A stretch of 64,000 nucleotides of DNA from assembly GCF_014645735.1 (NCBI RefSeq), contig NZ_BMMH01000002.1:186001-250000 (forward strand), written 5' to 3'. Numbering within the stretch: position 1 is the stretch's first letter; every line of letters starts with the position of its first letter. A program made the translations under genes and the position numbers. The DNA is from Nocardia jinanensis. Lineage in GTDB: Bacteria; Actinomycetota; Actinomycetes; Mycobacteriales; Mycobacteriaceae. Of the stretch, positions 1-8,546 are shown piece by piece. A model generated the notes under the pieces. That model was not told where the DNA came from. It worked only from the letters and a program-made list of their open reading frames with translations, and did not search any database.

Positions 1-789
1 CCGGCAGCATCGCGGGTGGCGAAGCTCGCCGCGGAGACCCCGGCGAGTTTCGTGGCCTTCGACCTGCTCGCGCTCGGCGATCGGGACCTCACCGATGCAC
101 CGTTCACCGAACGCCGGCGGCTGCTCGAGACCATTCTGGACAGCGAGCCCGGACGGGTGCATCTGACCCCGCTCACCGGGGATCCGGAAATAGCCCGGGA
201 CTGGTTCACCAGGTTCGAGGGTGCCGGTTTCGACGGTGTGATGGTCAAAGCCGACGATCAGCCGTACCAGCAGAACAAGCGGGTGATGCTCAAGATCAAA
301 CACGAACGTACCGCCGACTGTGTGGTGGCAGGTTTTCGCTGGCACAAGGACGGGCAGGGAGTGGGTTCCCTGCTGCTCGGCCTGTTCGACGACGAGGGCC
401 GGTTACATCATGTGGGGGTGGCGAGCAGTTTCACCGCCGCGCGGCGCACCGAATTGATCGATGAACTCGCCCCCTACCGGGAGGGCGCGCTGGCGGACCA
501 TCCGTGGCGGGAGTGGGCCGATGCCGCGGCACAGGCCGGGTCCGGCGGCTCCATGCCCGGCGGGGTGAGCCGCTGGAGTGGAGGTAAGGATCTCTCCTGG
601 GAAGCGTTGCGCGCGGAACTCGTGGCCGAGGTGCGGTACGAACATCTGCAATCCGGCCGCTTCCGGCACGGCGGGCGACTGGTCCGTTTCCGCGCCGACC
701 GCACCCCCGAGTCGTGCACCTACGCCCAGTTGGACGAGGCCCCGCCGGCCGAACTCCACGAAATCTTCGGAACCCCGGTGGCGAAATGA
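1..789 (+). CDS. ligC: ATP-dependent DNA ligase, LigC type (5' end outside window)
   Basis: C-terminal 262 residues of an ATP-dependent DNA ligase that seals nicks in duplex DNA through a ligase-adenylate intermediate. The frame is already open at base 1, so the N-terminus and the catalytic KxDG lysine lie upstream, outside the window. Visible family motifs are SFVAFDLLAL near the start (motif III region), DGVMVKADDQPYQ (motif IV) and LKIKHERTADCVV (motif V), followed by an OB-fold tail with VRFRADR. The stop codon overlaps the start of the primase-polymerase gene (ATGA), so the two are translationally coupled. The same pairing is known for mycobacterial LigC and its stand-alone primase-polymerase, which act in gap repair and back-up end joining. 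Identification as LigC rather than LigD rests on that partner gene and on the lack of fused polymerase or nuclease domains in the visible part. Confidence 0.9.
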   Translation, partial: PAASRVAKLAAETPASFVAFDLLALGDRDLTDAPFTERRRLLETILDSEPGRVHLTPLTGDPEIARDWFTRFEGAGFDGVMVKADDQPYQQNKRVMLKIKHERTADCVVAGFRWHKDGQGVGSLLLGLFDDEGRLHHVGVASSFTAARRTELIDELAPYREGALADHPWREWADAAAQAGSGGSMPGGVSRWSGGKDLSWEALRAELVAEVRYEHLQSGRFRHGGRLVRFRADRTPESCTYAQLDEAPPAELHEIFGTPVAK

Positions 790-1796
790 GCGAGTCCGTG
801 GAAATCGAGGCCGCCGGGCGGGTGCTCACCATCAGTAACCCGTCGAAGGTGTACTTCTCCCGGCGCGGCGAGACCAAACTCGACCTGGTGCGCTACTACG
901 AGAGCGTCGCCGAGCCGTTCTTCCGGGTCAACGGCGGGCGCCCACTATTGCTGGAGCGCTATCCCGACGGTGCCTCGGGTAAATCCTGGTTCCAGAAGCG
1001 GGTGCCGAAATCCGCCCCGGACTGGTTGCACACCGTGGAGGTCTCCACCCCCAACGGAACGACCAGCGATGCGCTGGTCGCCCACGATCTGGCGCATGTG
1101 CTGTGGGCGGTGAACCAGGGTTGCCTGGGGTTCCACGTCTGGCCCAACACTGTGCCGGATCTGCGGATCGCCGATCAGCTCCGGATCGACCTCGACCCTT
1201 CCCCGGGAATCGGTTTCGACGAACTGCGCACAGCGGCCGTGCGCACCCGGGAGCTGTGCGACGAACTCCGTATCGAGACGTGGGTGAAGACTTCCGGGTC
1301 GCGTGGCCTGCACCTGTACATCGCGCTCGAGCCGCGCTGGGACGGGTACGAGGTGCGCGCCGCGGCCGTGGCGCTGGCTCGTGAGCTGGAACGCCGGTAC
1401 CCGGACGATATCACCGCGCACTGGTGGAAAGAGGAACGCGGCCGCCGGGTTTTCGTCGACTACAACCAGAACGCTCCGCACAAGACCGTATTCGGCGCCT
1501 GGTGTGTGCGCCCGAAGGTCGGCGCGCAGGTGTCCACGCCGCTGACCTGGGATGAACTCGGCTCGGTGGTCCCCGAGGAACTGACGATCGCGACAGTTCC
1601 GGCCCGCCTCGCCGAATACGGCGACCCCTGGGCGAACCGTGCCCCCCAGAGCATCGAACCGCTGCTGCGGATGTCCGAACGCGATCTCGCGTCCGGTCTC
1701 ATGGACGCGCCGTGGCCGCCGCAGTATCCGAAAATGCCCAACGAACCGCCGCGGGTGCAGCCCAGCCGTGCCCGCAAACCCGTCGCGGACGGGTGA
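786..1796 (+). CDS. Stand-alone primase-polymerase of the LigD PolDom family (Prim-PolC type)
   Basis: 336-residue member of the archaeo-eukaryotic primase superfamily, the same fold as the polymerase domain of bacterial LigD. It adds nucleotides to fill short gaps during repair. Seen in the sequence: RIDLDPSPG carries the two catalytic aspartates, SGSRGLHLYI is the nucleotide-binding Ser/Gly/His motif, and VFVDYNQNAPHKTVFG holds the third acidic residue, followed by STPLTWDEL typical of the family end. The chosen ATG at 786 overlaps the ligase stop; a longer frame exists from 714, but it would run through the ligase coding sequence, and residue alignment begins at MSESVEIEAAGR. Length agrees with the stand-alone mycobacterial homologue (about 340 residues). 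Confidence 0.92.
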   Translation: MSESVEIEAAGRVLTISNPSKVYFSRRGETKLDLVRYYESVAEPFFRVNGGRPLLLERYPDGASGKSWFQKRVPKSAPDWLHTVEVSTPNGTTSDALVAHDLAHVLWAVNQGCLGFHVWPNTVPDLRIADQLRIDLDPSPGIGFDELRTAAVRTRELCDELRIETWVKTSGSRGLHLYIALEPRWDGYEVRAAAVALARELERRYPDDITAHWWKEERGRRVFVDYNQNAPHKTVFGAWCVRPKVGAQVSTPLTWDELGSVVPEELTIATVPARLAEYGDPWANRAPQSIEPLLRMSERDLASGLMDAPWPPQYPKMPNEPPRVQPSRARKPVADG

Positions 1797-1841
1797 GCAC
1801 GCGGCCGATATTCGACGGGCCCGACCGCGCCGCGGCCGCAC

Positions 1842-2594
1842 TCATGACGTCCACAGCGTCCACGCTCCGCGCTCACAGACCAGGGCGTATCCCGCGACTG
1901 TCCGCGCGGTGGCGGCTCCGGTGCAGCTCGCTCCTTCCTCCCGCACAGTCTCGGCCACCCGGACAGGGTCCGACCACTGATAGCCGGTGACCGACGCGGC
2001 GTCTGTCAGGCACAGGAGCGTGCCACCATCGGCCGCGGCACCGAGCAGCGCAGGTTCCGGGCACGGAGTATCGGCTTCGGCCGCCGGTGGTACCCCGACT
2101 GCGCTCCGGGGCACCGAGGGTTCGAGCACAGCCGGGCTCGTCGTGGGGGTTGAGGTCCGGGTGGTCTCGGAGGTCTCGGGCGCTGCCGTCTCGGGGGATT
2201 CGGTCTCCTGTGGACCTCCGGTCACCTCCCCGACCGCGTCCCCGACTCGCGAGAACACCCCACCGGAACTATCCCGGGGCAGCAGCACCAGAGCCGCCAA
2301 CAGTGCCACTTCGAGGACACCGAGCAGTAGTGCGGTGCAGGCCATGAACCGGCCGCGTGGATGCCCGAACGCGATCAGCCCGAAGACGATCGCGACGGGG
2401 AAGATCAGGATCAACGCGGCCACCAGCGCCACGATCGCGTAGGGATTGACGACCGGGCGTGCCTCGTAGCGGTGGGACTCGTCGGGCCGATCGTCGAAAT
2501 CGTCGCGCGGCCGACCGGGCTGCGGCGGCTCCTCGTCCCGGTACGGCGGAACTTCCGGCCAGCGCTCACCCGCCCAGCGCTGCTTATATGCCAT
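1842..2594 (-). CDS. DUF4190-like membrane protein with Pro/Thr/Glu-rich extracytoplasmic region
   Basis: 250-residue protein of unknown function. The first 45 residues are charged and proline-rich (cytoplasmic tail). Two hydrophobic helices follow at about residues 50-105 (NPYAIVALVAALILIFPVA and ALLLGVLEVALLAALVLL) with a short GHPRGR-type turn between them, the usual DUF4190 layout. Next comes a low-complexity Ser/Thr/Pro/Glu stretch and a C-terminal domain with three or four cysteines that could form disulfides outside the membrane. It is convergent with the primase-polymerase gene, 45 bases away. No partner gene is evident. The DUF4190 call rests on the two-helix pattern and is moderate. 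Confidence 0.72.
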   Translation of the reverse strand: MAYKQRWAGERWPEVPPYRDEEPPQPGRPRDDFDDRPDESHRYEARPVVNPYAIVALVAALILIFPVAIVFGLIAFGHPRGRFMACTALLLGVLEVALLAALVLLPRDSSGGVFSRVGDAVGEVTGGPQETESPETAAPETSETTRTSTPTTSPAVLEPSVPRSAVGVPPAAEADTPCPEPALLGAAADGGTLLCLTDAASVTGYQWSDPVRVAETVREEGASCTGAATARTVAGYALVCERGAWTLWTS

Positions 2595-2782
2595 GACCGA
2601 TCCCTTCGAGCCGCCGTCGGCGCACCCTCCAGCAGTGGACCGCGCCCGGCACTCGAAAGAATAAGCCGCGATCGGCCGACCGTCCCGGTAAATCCCCCTG
2701 ACCGCGAGTAGGGCTGGTCACAGTCCGAATTGTCCGGCCCGCCTGTTGTGGCGGCACACAGGCGAACCGGCGCTTCCGCGGC

Positions 2783-3484
2783 TCAGCTCGAGCGGTGCAC
2801 CCGCGGCAGCGATTCGGTGACCAGGGTGCTCAGCATGTCGACCAGCAGCGTGTGGACCTGAGCACGGGTCATCGTGCCCCGGGTCAGCCATTCCCGGCCG
2901 GCGACCTTGACCAGACCGCCGTAGGCACGGACCATCGCGCGGCGAGGCTCTTCCGATGCCTCTCCGTCGGCCAGTCCGATCATGACCAGCAGCCGCTGCG
3001 CCGCGGCGTCGTCGGCCGCGTCCAGGATCTGCTGCACCTCCGGATCGTCGCCGACACCCTCGTGGCTGGTCACCTTCACCCAGGTACTGCCGTGTTCGGA
3101 GATCGTATCGAGCAGCCAGCGCACACTGGCCTCGACCCGTTCCCGGGTGCTGCCGGTGGGCACCGCGAGCTCGTCGGCGCGCGGCAGTGTCACCATCCGG
3201 CGGACCACCGCGAGGTACAAATCGCGTTTGTTGCCGAAGTAGTGGTTGATCAGGCCGCGCGCCACCCCGGCGCGCTGCGCCAGTTCGGCCGTGGAGACCG
3301 CCGCGTACGGGCGTTCACCGAACATTTCGATGGCCTGGGCCAGAATCTGTGCCCGGCGCTCGTCGGGTTCGAGCCGGCGCCGCCGGGGTTGCTCGTCCGC
3401 GCCGTTCCCCCCGCTCCCGGACGCGCGGGAAGGGGTGGGGACCTCGGTCACAGCGGCAGGCGAAGGTTCGAGGTCAGAGCCCAC
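2783..3484 (-). CDS. TetR/AcrR family transcriptional regulator
   Basis: 233-residue one-component regulator. After a 40-residue disordered lead come the TetR DNA-binding helices: RRAQILAQAIEMFGERPYAA then STAELAQRAGVARGLINHYF and GNKRDLYLAVV, the canonical helix-turn-helix signature. The C-terminal helical half would bind a ligand, probably an acyl-CoA or lipid-like molecule given the neighbour, though nothing in the sequence proves that. It starts with GTG at 3484, overlapping the last 11 bases of the acyl-CoA dehydrogenase gene upstream, so the two are co-transcribed and the regulator probably controls this operon. Confidence 0.92.
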   Translation of the reverse strand: MGSDLEPSPAAVTEVPTPSRASGSGGNGADEQPRRRRLEPDERRAQILAQAIEMFGERPYAAVSTAELAQRAGVARGLINHYFGNKRDLYLAVVRRMVTLPRADELAVPTGSTRERVEASVRWLLDTISEHGSTWVKVTSHEGVGDDPEVQQILDAADDAAAQRLLVMIGLADGEASEEPRRAMVRAYGGLVKVAGREWLTRGTMTRAQVHTLLVDMLSTLVTESLPRVHRSS

Positions 3485-4619
3485 GGGCGATGAGATCCTT
3501 CATCACCTCGTTGCTGCCGGCCAGGATGCGCAGCACCCGGGCGCCCGTGTACAGCTGCGAGATCGGGTATTCGGTCATGTAGCCGTAGCCGCCGAAGAGT
3601 TGCAGACAGCGGTCCACGACGATACCGAGCTGATCGGTGGACCAGTACTTGGACATGGCGGCCGATTGGATATCGAGCTCCCCGCGGAGGTGGCGGGTGA
3701 TGCAGTCATCGAGGAATACGCGGTTGGTCCGGGCGATGGTCGCGCATTCGGCCAGTTCGAACTTGGTGTTCTGCATGGCGAACAGCGGTTTGCCGAAGGC
3801 CTCGCGGCCCTTGGTGTACTCGACGGTCAGCTCGACCGCGCGTTCCATCATCGCCACCGCCATGATGGCGGTGACCAGCCGTTCCTGGGCCAGCAGCTGC
3901 ATCATCTGATAGAAGCCCTGCCCCTCGGCGCCGCCCAGCAGGTTCGTGGCGGGCACTCGCAATCCGTCGAAGAACAGTTCGGCGGTGTCCTGGCCCTTTC
4001 CGCCGATCTTGGACAGGATCCGGCCGCGATCGAACCCGGGGGTGTTGTCGTCGACCTCGGCGAAGATCAGCGAGACACCGGCCGCGCCCTTCTCCGGGTC
4101 GGTCTTCGCGGCGATGATGATGCCGTCGCAGAGCCAGCCGTTGGAGATGAAGATCTTCGAGCCGGTGATCACGTAGTCGTCGCCCTCGCGGACCGCGCGG
4201 GTCTTGATCGCCTGCAGATCCGACCCGGTGCCGGGCTCGGTCATTCCGATGGACAGCACCATCTCGCCGCCGGCCGCCTTGGGCAGGATCCGCTTCTTCA
4301 GCTCATCGGAACCGAATTCGGCCAGATACGGCGCGATGATCGAGCTGTGCACCGGAATACCCAGCGCACCGTCGCCGGCACGCACCTGTTCTTCGATGAT
4401 CGCCGCCTCGTGGGCGAAGGTACCGCCCCCACCGCCGAATTCCTCGGCGACCGCGGGGCAGAGCAGGCCGAGTTCACCGGCGCGACGGTAGAGCGCCTTG
4501 TCCGGATGGCCCTGCTCGACGAACTTCTCCTCGTGCGGCACCACTTCCTTCTCGAAGTAGTTGCGCGCGAGTTCCCGTACCGCCTCGACTTCGTCGTCGC
4601 TCCATGCGGGGCGTGCCAT
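3474..4619 (-). CDS. Acyl-CoA dehydrogenase (long-chain-type active site)
   Basis: 381-residue flavoprotein that introduces a trans-2 double bond into an acyl-CoA, passing electrons to ETF. The N-terminal helical domain is followed by the FAD/acyl signature SIGMTEPGTGSDLQAIKT (residues about 124-141), the KIFISNG strand and the C-terminal helices ending LFGGYGYMTEYPISQLY. The MCAD-type catalytic glutamate position (YEGT) is replaced by LAGS. A glutamate lies instead in LLAQERL, where long-chain and isovaleryl-type dehydrogenases carry their base, so I assign it to that branch. It is the first gene of an operon with the TetR gene and is divergent from the SDR gene. The substrate cannot be named. 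Confidence 0.93.
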   Translation of the reverse strand: MARPAWSDDEVEAVRELARNYFEKEVVPHEEKFVEQGHPDKALYRRAGELGLLCPAVAEEFGGGGGTFAHEAAIIEEQVRAGDGALGIPVHSSIIAPYLAEFGSDELKKRILPKAAGGEMVLSIGMTEPGTGSDLQAIKTRAVREGDDYVITGSKIFISNGWLCDGIIIAAKTDPEKGAAGVSLIFAEVDDNTPGFDRGRILSKIGGKGQDTAELFFDGLRVPATNLLGGAEGQGFYQMMQLLAQERLVTAIMAVAMMERAVELTVEYTKGREAFGKPLFAMQNTKFELAECATIARTNRVFLDDCITRHLRGELDIQSAAMSKYWSTDQLGIVVDRCLQLFGGYGYMTEYPISQLYTGARVLRILAGSNEVMKDLIARGL

Positions 4620-4825
4620 ATCCGCGTCCTCTGTTCGTGATCACCCAGCCCGGCACCGACGCACCGGGTCGTCCGGCAACGACTTTCCCGCACTATTGGC
4701 GCGATGTCAACGAAGCGGGATCCCACTGCTGGGGGCCCGCGGGAGCCCGGCTTCGGTCACAGCCCCCGGTTTTGCCACAATGGTGGCCACGCTTTCCCAG
4801 CTCACGAAGGAAAACCCCCGCACCG
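4620..4825. promoter_or_regulatory. Divergent promoter region
   Basis: 206 bases between the starts of the acyl-CoA dehydrogenase and the SDR-type gene. Both promoters and probably the TetR operator must lie here. I could not single out a convincing operator palindrome or -10/-35 pair. A GAAGGA at 4806-4811 is the best ribosome-binding candidate for the SDR start, although its 14-base spacing is long. Confidence 0.4.
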
Positions 4826-6256
4826 ATGGCCGAGCCCAGTATCGACCCGACCGACCTAGCCACCTGTTTGCGCGTACTCGACCAGGCCGGACAGCTGGAC
4901 CCCGGCCATCCGGATTCGACCACCGTGCAGCGCGCAGTCGGCCGGATGTTCAAGGAGCTCAAACGGCAGCGCCGCATCTCCGCCCGGCAGGAGAAAGTCA
5001 CCGCGGACCGCGCGGTGGTGGCGGCCACGGCCACCGGTTCGCCGAACCGGATCGACGACGAGACCGCGGGAATCCCGATCAGTTCCGTCACCGCCGGCGG
5101 ATCCGCCGGGACACTGCTCCGGGCGCGCGGCTGCTATATCTGCAAAGAGAAATACACCCGGGTCGACGCGTTCTACCATCAGCTGTGCCCGGACTGCGCG
5201 GCCATGAGTCACGAACGGCGCGACGCGCGCACCGATCTGACCGGCCGGCGCGCGCTGCTCACCGGTGGACGCGCCAAAATCGGTATGTACATCGCGCTGC
5301 GGTTGCTCCGCGACGGCGCGCACACCACCATCACCACGCGGTTCCCCAACGACGCGATTCGCCGGTTCGCCGCCCAGCCCGACAGCGCCGACTGGCTGCA
5401 CCGGCTCCGCATCGTCGGGATCGACCTGCGTGATCCCGCCCAGGTGGTGGCGCTGGCCGATGACGTCGCAGCCCAGGGACCGCTCGATATCCTCATCAAC
5501 AATGCCGCCCAGACCGTGCGCCGCTCCACCGGCGCCTACAGTGCCCTGGCCGCCGCCGAGGACGGACCACTCCCGGCGGGTCAGCTGCCCGAGAAGGTGA
5601 CCTTCGGCCAGACGACCCGCGCGCACCCCATGGCGCTCACCGCCTCGCTCACGCCGAGCCTGTCCGGGGCCGACGTGGCCGAACTCGCGCTCGTCGCGGG
5701 GTCGGCGACGCCCGAACGTATAGCCCGCGGAGTAGCGATCGACGCCGGGGGCCTGGTTCCCGACCTCGCCCACACCAACAGCTGGGTGCACACCGTGGGC
5801 GAAGTCGACCCCACCGAACTGCTGGAGGTCCAGCTGTGCAACTCGGTCGCACCGTTCATCCTGGTCTCCAGGTTGCGTCCCGCCCTGTCCGCGGCCGCCG
5901 CGCGCCGGAAATACGTCGTGAACGTTTCGGCGATGGAGGGGCAGTTCTCCCGGGGCTACAAGGGTCCCGGGCATCCGCACACCAATATGGCCAAGGCGGC
6001 GTTGAACATGCTCACCCGCACCAGTGCGAACGAGATGTTCGGCAGTGACAACATTCTCATGACCGCGGTGGACACCGGCTGGATCACCGACGAACGCCCG
6101 CACTACACCAAGATCCGGCTCGCCGACGAAGGTTTCCACGCACCACTGGACCTGGTCGACGGCGCGGCGCGGGTCTACGACCCCATCGTGCGCGGCGAAG
6201 CGGGCGAAGACCTCTACGGCTGCTTCCTGAAGGACTATCGGCCGTCCCCGTGGTGA
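4826..6256 (+). CDS. SDR-fold oxidoreductase-like protein with N-terminal CxxC...CxxC motif
   Basis: 476-residue protein. Residues 1-95 are helical. At about 103-130 there is CYICKEKY, then a second pair CPDC, which looks like a zinc knuckle. From about 140 a Rossmann fold follows: LTGGRAKIGMYIALRLL is the dinucleotide-binding glycine motif, ILINNAAQTVR the NAG-type motif, and VVNVSAMEG carries the expected catalytic serine. The YxxxK position reads TNMAK, so the catalytic tyrosine is missing although lysine is kept. The frame stays open further upstream, but the region before the ATG at 4826 does not look like protein. The family match is to long actinobacterial SDR proteins of unknown substrate. 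With the altered active site, the reaction may not be a standard dehydrogenation. Confidence 0.85.
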   Translation: MAEPSIDPTDLATCLRVLDQAGQLDPGHPDSTTVQRAVGRMFKELKRQRRISARQEKVTADRAVVAATATGSPNRIDDETAGIPISSVTAGGSAGTLLRARGCYICKEKYTRVDAFYHQLCPDCAAMSHERRDARTDLTGRRALLTGGRAKIGMYIALRLLRDGAHTTITTRFPNDAIRRFAAQPDSADWLHRLRIVGIDLRDPAQVVALADDVAAQGPLDILINNAAQTVRRSTGAYSALAAAEDGPLPAGQLPEKVTFGQTTRAHPMALTASLTPSLSGADVAELALVAGSATPERIARGVAIDAGGLVPDLAHTNSWVHTVGEVDPTELLEVQLCNSVAPFILVSRLRPALSAAAARRKYVVNVSAMEGQFSRGYKGPGHPHTNMAKAALNMLTRTSANEMFGSDNILMTAVDTGWITDERPHYTKIRLADEGFHAPLDLVDGAARVYDPIVRGEAGEDLYGCFLKDYRPSPW

Positions 6257-6296
6257 ATTCGGTGCCCTGGTTCGATCGAGCACATACCCTGGAAGG

Positions 6297-6680
6297 GTGT
6301 GGTATCGGCTGGTCGCGGATTTCATCGCCATCGTGCATCTGCTGTTCATCGGCTATGTGGTAGCGGGTGGCTATCTGGCCTGGCGTTTCCCGCGCACCGT
6401 CTGGGCACACGGGGCCGCCGTGGCCTGGGGGTTCGGCACGATATCGGTCGGTTACGACTGCCCGCTCACCTACGCGGAGAACTGGGCGAGGCAGCGCGCC
6501 GGCGTCGCGGGACTGCCGTCGGAGGGCTTCATCGACCACTACCTGACCGGGGTCATCTATCCCGAGAACATGCTCACCGAGGTGCAGGTACTGGCGGCCG
6601 CCGCTGTGCTGGTCTCGTGGGTGGGGCTGTGGTGGCGCGCCCGGCGCCCACAGGGTCCGGCCGCGCGGGTCGCGGGTTGA
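6297..6680 (+). CDS. DUF2784 family membrane protein
   Basis: 127-residue integral membrane protein of unknown function with three or four predicted helices: residues 4-25 (LVADFIAIVHLLFIGYVVAG), 36-52, and a long one near the C-terminus (VQVLAAAAVLVSWVGLWW). Conserved family residues are visible: CPLTYAENW in the loop and a FIDHYLTG segment. It begins with GTG at 6297, 40 bases downstream of the SDR gene in the same direction, so it may be in that transcript. Nothing indicates its biochemical role. Confidence 0.82.
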   Translation: MWYRLVADFIAIVHLLFIGYVVAGGYLAWRFPRTVWAHGAAVAWGFGTISVGYDCPLTYAENWARQRAGVAGLPSEGFIDHYLTGVIYPENMLTEVQVLAAAAVLVSWVGLWWRARRPQGPAARVAG

Positions 6681-6774
6681 GCACACGCCCCGCACGGTGA
6701 CAGTGTGATGAAAATCGCTGTGCCATTGCGTGACCGGAAGTTCGCCGGGCACGCGGACCAGTACTCTCGGTGCC

Positions 6775-8127
6775 GTGGACGTGGGCGCACGGCTGGTCCG
6801 TGATTACGAAGACGGGGCCGGCGTCGGCGAATCGGCTCCGGCGGACTGGCCCGACCCGGGGCAATACCTGGCCGCCACTCTGCCGGTGTGGGGACTGGCC
6901 GCGGGATCGGTACAGGCGTTCATCGCGGCAGCGGATCGGTATCGGGAGGCCGGCGGCATCGCACCGATCCGGCACCGGCTGAGCCCCGAACGGATCGCGG
7001 CGTCGTTCTCCAGCGACCGATTGCTGCGGATAGACGGCGCACCTGTCGGGGGTTTCGCGGATCTGTCCGGGTTCTTCCCCACCTTCGACGGGTGGGTGCG
7101 GACCCACGCCAACTATCCGCACCACCGCGCCCGGCTGCTGGCCGCACTCGAGCTGCCCGCCGACGCGCCGCGTGAACAGGCCGAAGCCCAGATCGCGATG
7201 ATTCGCGCCGAGGATATGGAAGAGCTGGCGGCCGCGCGGGGCGCGATCGCGGTACGGGTCCGGGACGAGGCGCAGTGGCGGGCCACTCCTCAGGCTCCGG
7301 CGGCCGGCGCCGGGCCACTGGTGGCGGTGGCGGCACGCGAGGACCGGCGTCGCTACACCCTGCCGGTGTCGGGGACCCCGTATCAGCCACTACAGGGGGT
7401 GCGGGTGCTGGATCTGACCCGCGTGATAGCCGGTCCGGTGGCCACCCGGGCGCTGGCGCTGCTCGGTGCGGAAGTGCTGCGTGTGGACCCGCCGCTACTG
7501 CCGGAGATTCCGTGGCAATACACCGATACGTGCCAGGGCAAATACTCGACGCTGCTGGATCTACGATCGGCGGGTCTGTCGTGGGAGGGGCTGATGGACA
7601 GCGCGGACGTACTGGTCACCGGTTATCGGCCGGGGGCACTGGAACGACTCGGCCTCACCGGACGTCCCGGGCTCGTTCACGCTCGGGTGAGTGCCTGGGG
7701 ATTCACCGGACCGTGGGCGGGCCGGCGTGGTTTCGACAGTATCGTGCAGGCAGCGACCGGTATCGCTGTGATCGAGGGGGCGTCCTCGGTGCCCGCGGCG
7801 CTGCCCGCTCAAGCGCTCGATCACGCCTCCGGTTATCTGCTCGCGGCCGGAATCGTCGATGGTCTCGCCGCCCGTGCAGACGACGGCCGTGGCCGGGACG
7901 TGCGCGTATCGCTGGCCCGGACAGCGACCTGGCTGCTGTCCGAACGAGGCCGCACACCCGGCCATCCGGCGCCGGCTGTACCCGGTCCGGGGACAACGGT
8001 GACTCACGGCAGGGTCGTCAGCGCGGCACCGGCGTTGGCGGAGTTCCCGGACTACCCTTTCCCGGCGCCGGGTTACGGTCGAGCCGAAGCCGGGTGGGCG
8101 AAGAAGGTAGTACCGGAGAATCATTGA
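6775..8127 (+). CDS. CaiB/BaiF family III CoA-transferase
   Basis: About 450 residues. The first 200 are a divergent helical region. From about residue 200 the family III core appears: GVRVLDLTRVIAGPVATRAL, GAEVLRVDPP, YSTLLDLRS and DVLVTGYRPG. QALDHASGYLLAAG contains the aspartate expected to form the glutamyl/aspartyl-CoA anhydride intermediate. Such enzymes move CoA between organic acids. Many annotated members of this size in actinomycetes have this half-degenerate N-terminus. The GTG at 6775 is preferred over an upstream in-frame start at 6730 because protein-like composition begins there; no strong ribosome-binding site decides. Substrate unknown. Confidence 0.83.
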   Translation: MDVGARLVRDYEDGAGVGESAPADWPDPGQYLAATLPVWGLAAGSVQAFIAAADRYREAGGIAPIRHRLSPERIAASFSSDRLLRIDGAPVGGFADLSGFFPTFDGWVRTHANYPHHRARLLAALELPADAPREQAEAQIAMIRAEDMEELAAARGAIAVRVRDEAQWRATPQAPAAGAGPLVAVAAREDRRRYTLPVSGTPYQPLQGVRVLDLTRVIAGPVATRALALLGAEVLRVDPPLLPEIPWQYTDTCQGKYSTLLDLRSAGLSWEGLMDSADVLVTGYRPGALERLGLTGRPGLVHARVSAWGFTGPWAGRRGFDSIVQAATGIAVIEGASSVPAALPAQALDHASGYLLAAGIVDGLAARADDGRGRDVRVSLARTATWLLSERGRTPGHPAPAVPGPGTTVTHGRVVSAAPALAEFPDYPFPAPGYGRAEAGWAKKVVPENH

Positions 8128-8137
8128 GCACGGGAGA

Positions 8138-8153
8138 CCCCGAGGCGCCGGGG
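8138..8153. terminator. Possible short hairpin between convergent genes
   Basis: A five-base-pair CCCCG/CGGGG stem with a six-base loop lies in the 31 bases between two convergent genes. There is no clear T-run, so it is only a candidate for a terminator. Confidence 0.25.
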
Positions 8154-8158
8154 AGCGC

Positions 8159-8491
8159 TCAGAGACCGGTCGCGAGTCGCACCACGACCTTGTCCTGGGT
8201 GACCTCCTGCACCGTCAGGTTCAGACCCTGCACCGATCCGGTCTCGCCCACGGGCACGGTGACCGGCTGACCTGCCACCGCCAAGGTGACGAGATTGCCT
8301 TCCACCGAGGTCAGTTCGGTATCCACACCCAGCACGCTGACCTTCGCTTCCACACCGCGATCGAATGTCACGGTGCAGCCGCTGACCTCGCATTCGCTTC
8401 GCGCTCCAGGCCCGGTGGCGGTGCAGGCGGACACCCCCAGCGACGCGGCGGCAACGAGTAGGCAGGCGGCGGTCAGCCGTCGAACAGACAT
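8159..8491 (-). CDS. Small secreted lipoprotein
   Basis: 110 residues. A lipoprotein signal peptide is clear: positively charged start MSVRRL, hydrophobic core, then the lipobox LGVSAC with the cysteine near residue 22. The mature part contains two more cysteines (CEVSGC) that could pair, and short beta-strand-like repeats. I do not recognise the family; it resembles small mycobacterial/nocardial envelope lipoproteins in size only. ATG at 8491 is chosen because the signal peptide starts there; the open frame further upstream is not protein-like. It is convergent with the CoA-transferase and 55 bases downstream of the GlxA-type gene. Confidence 0.75.
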   Translation of the reverse strand: MSVRRLTAACLLVAAASLGVSACTATGPGARSECEVSGCTVTFDRGVEAKVSVLGVDTELTSVEGNLVTLAVAGQPVTVPVGETGSVQGLNLTVQEVTQDKVVVRLATGL

Positions 8492-8546
8492 GCGGACAGT
8501 GTAGGGAGTACATCGGAACTCGCCACCGGAACCGGGCGAACCGCCC

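Noticed and set aside
4856..6349. A minus-strand open frame of 497 codons over the SDR gene
   Set aside because: Low-complexity translation; the plus-strand SDR motifs explain the region.
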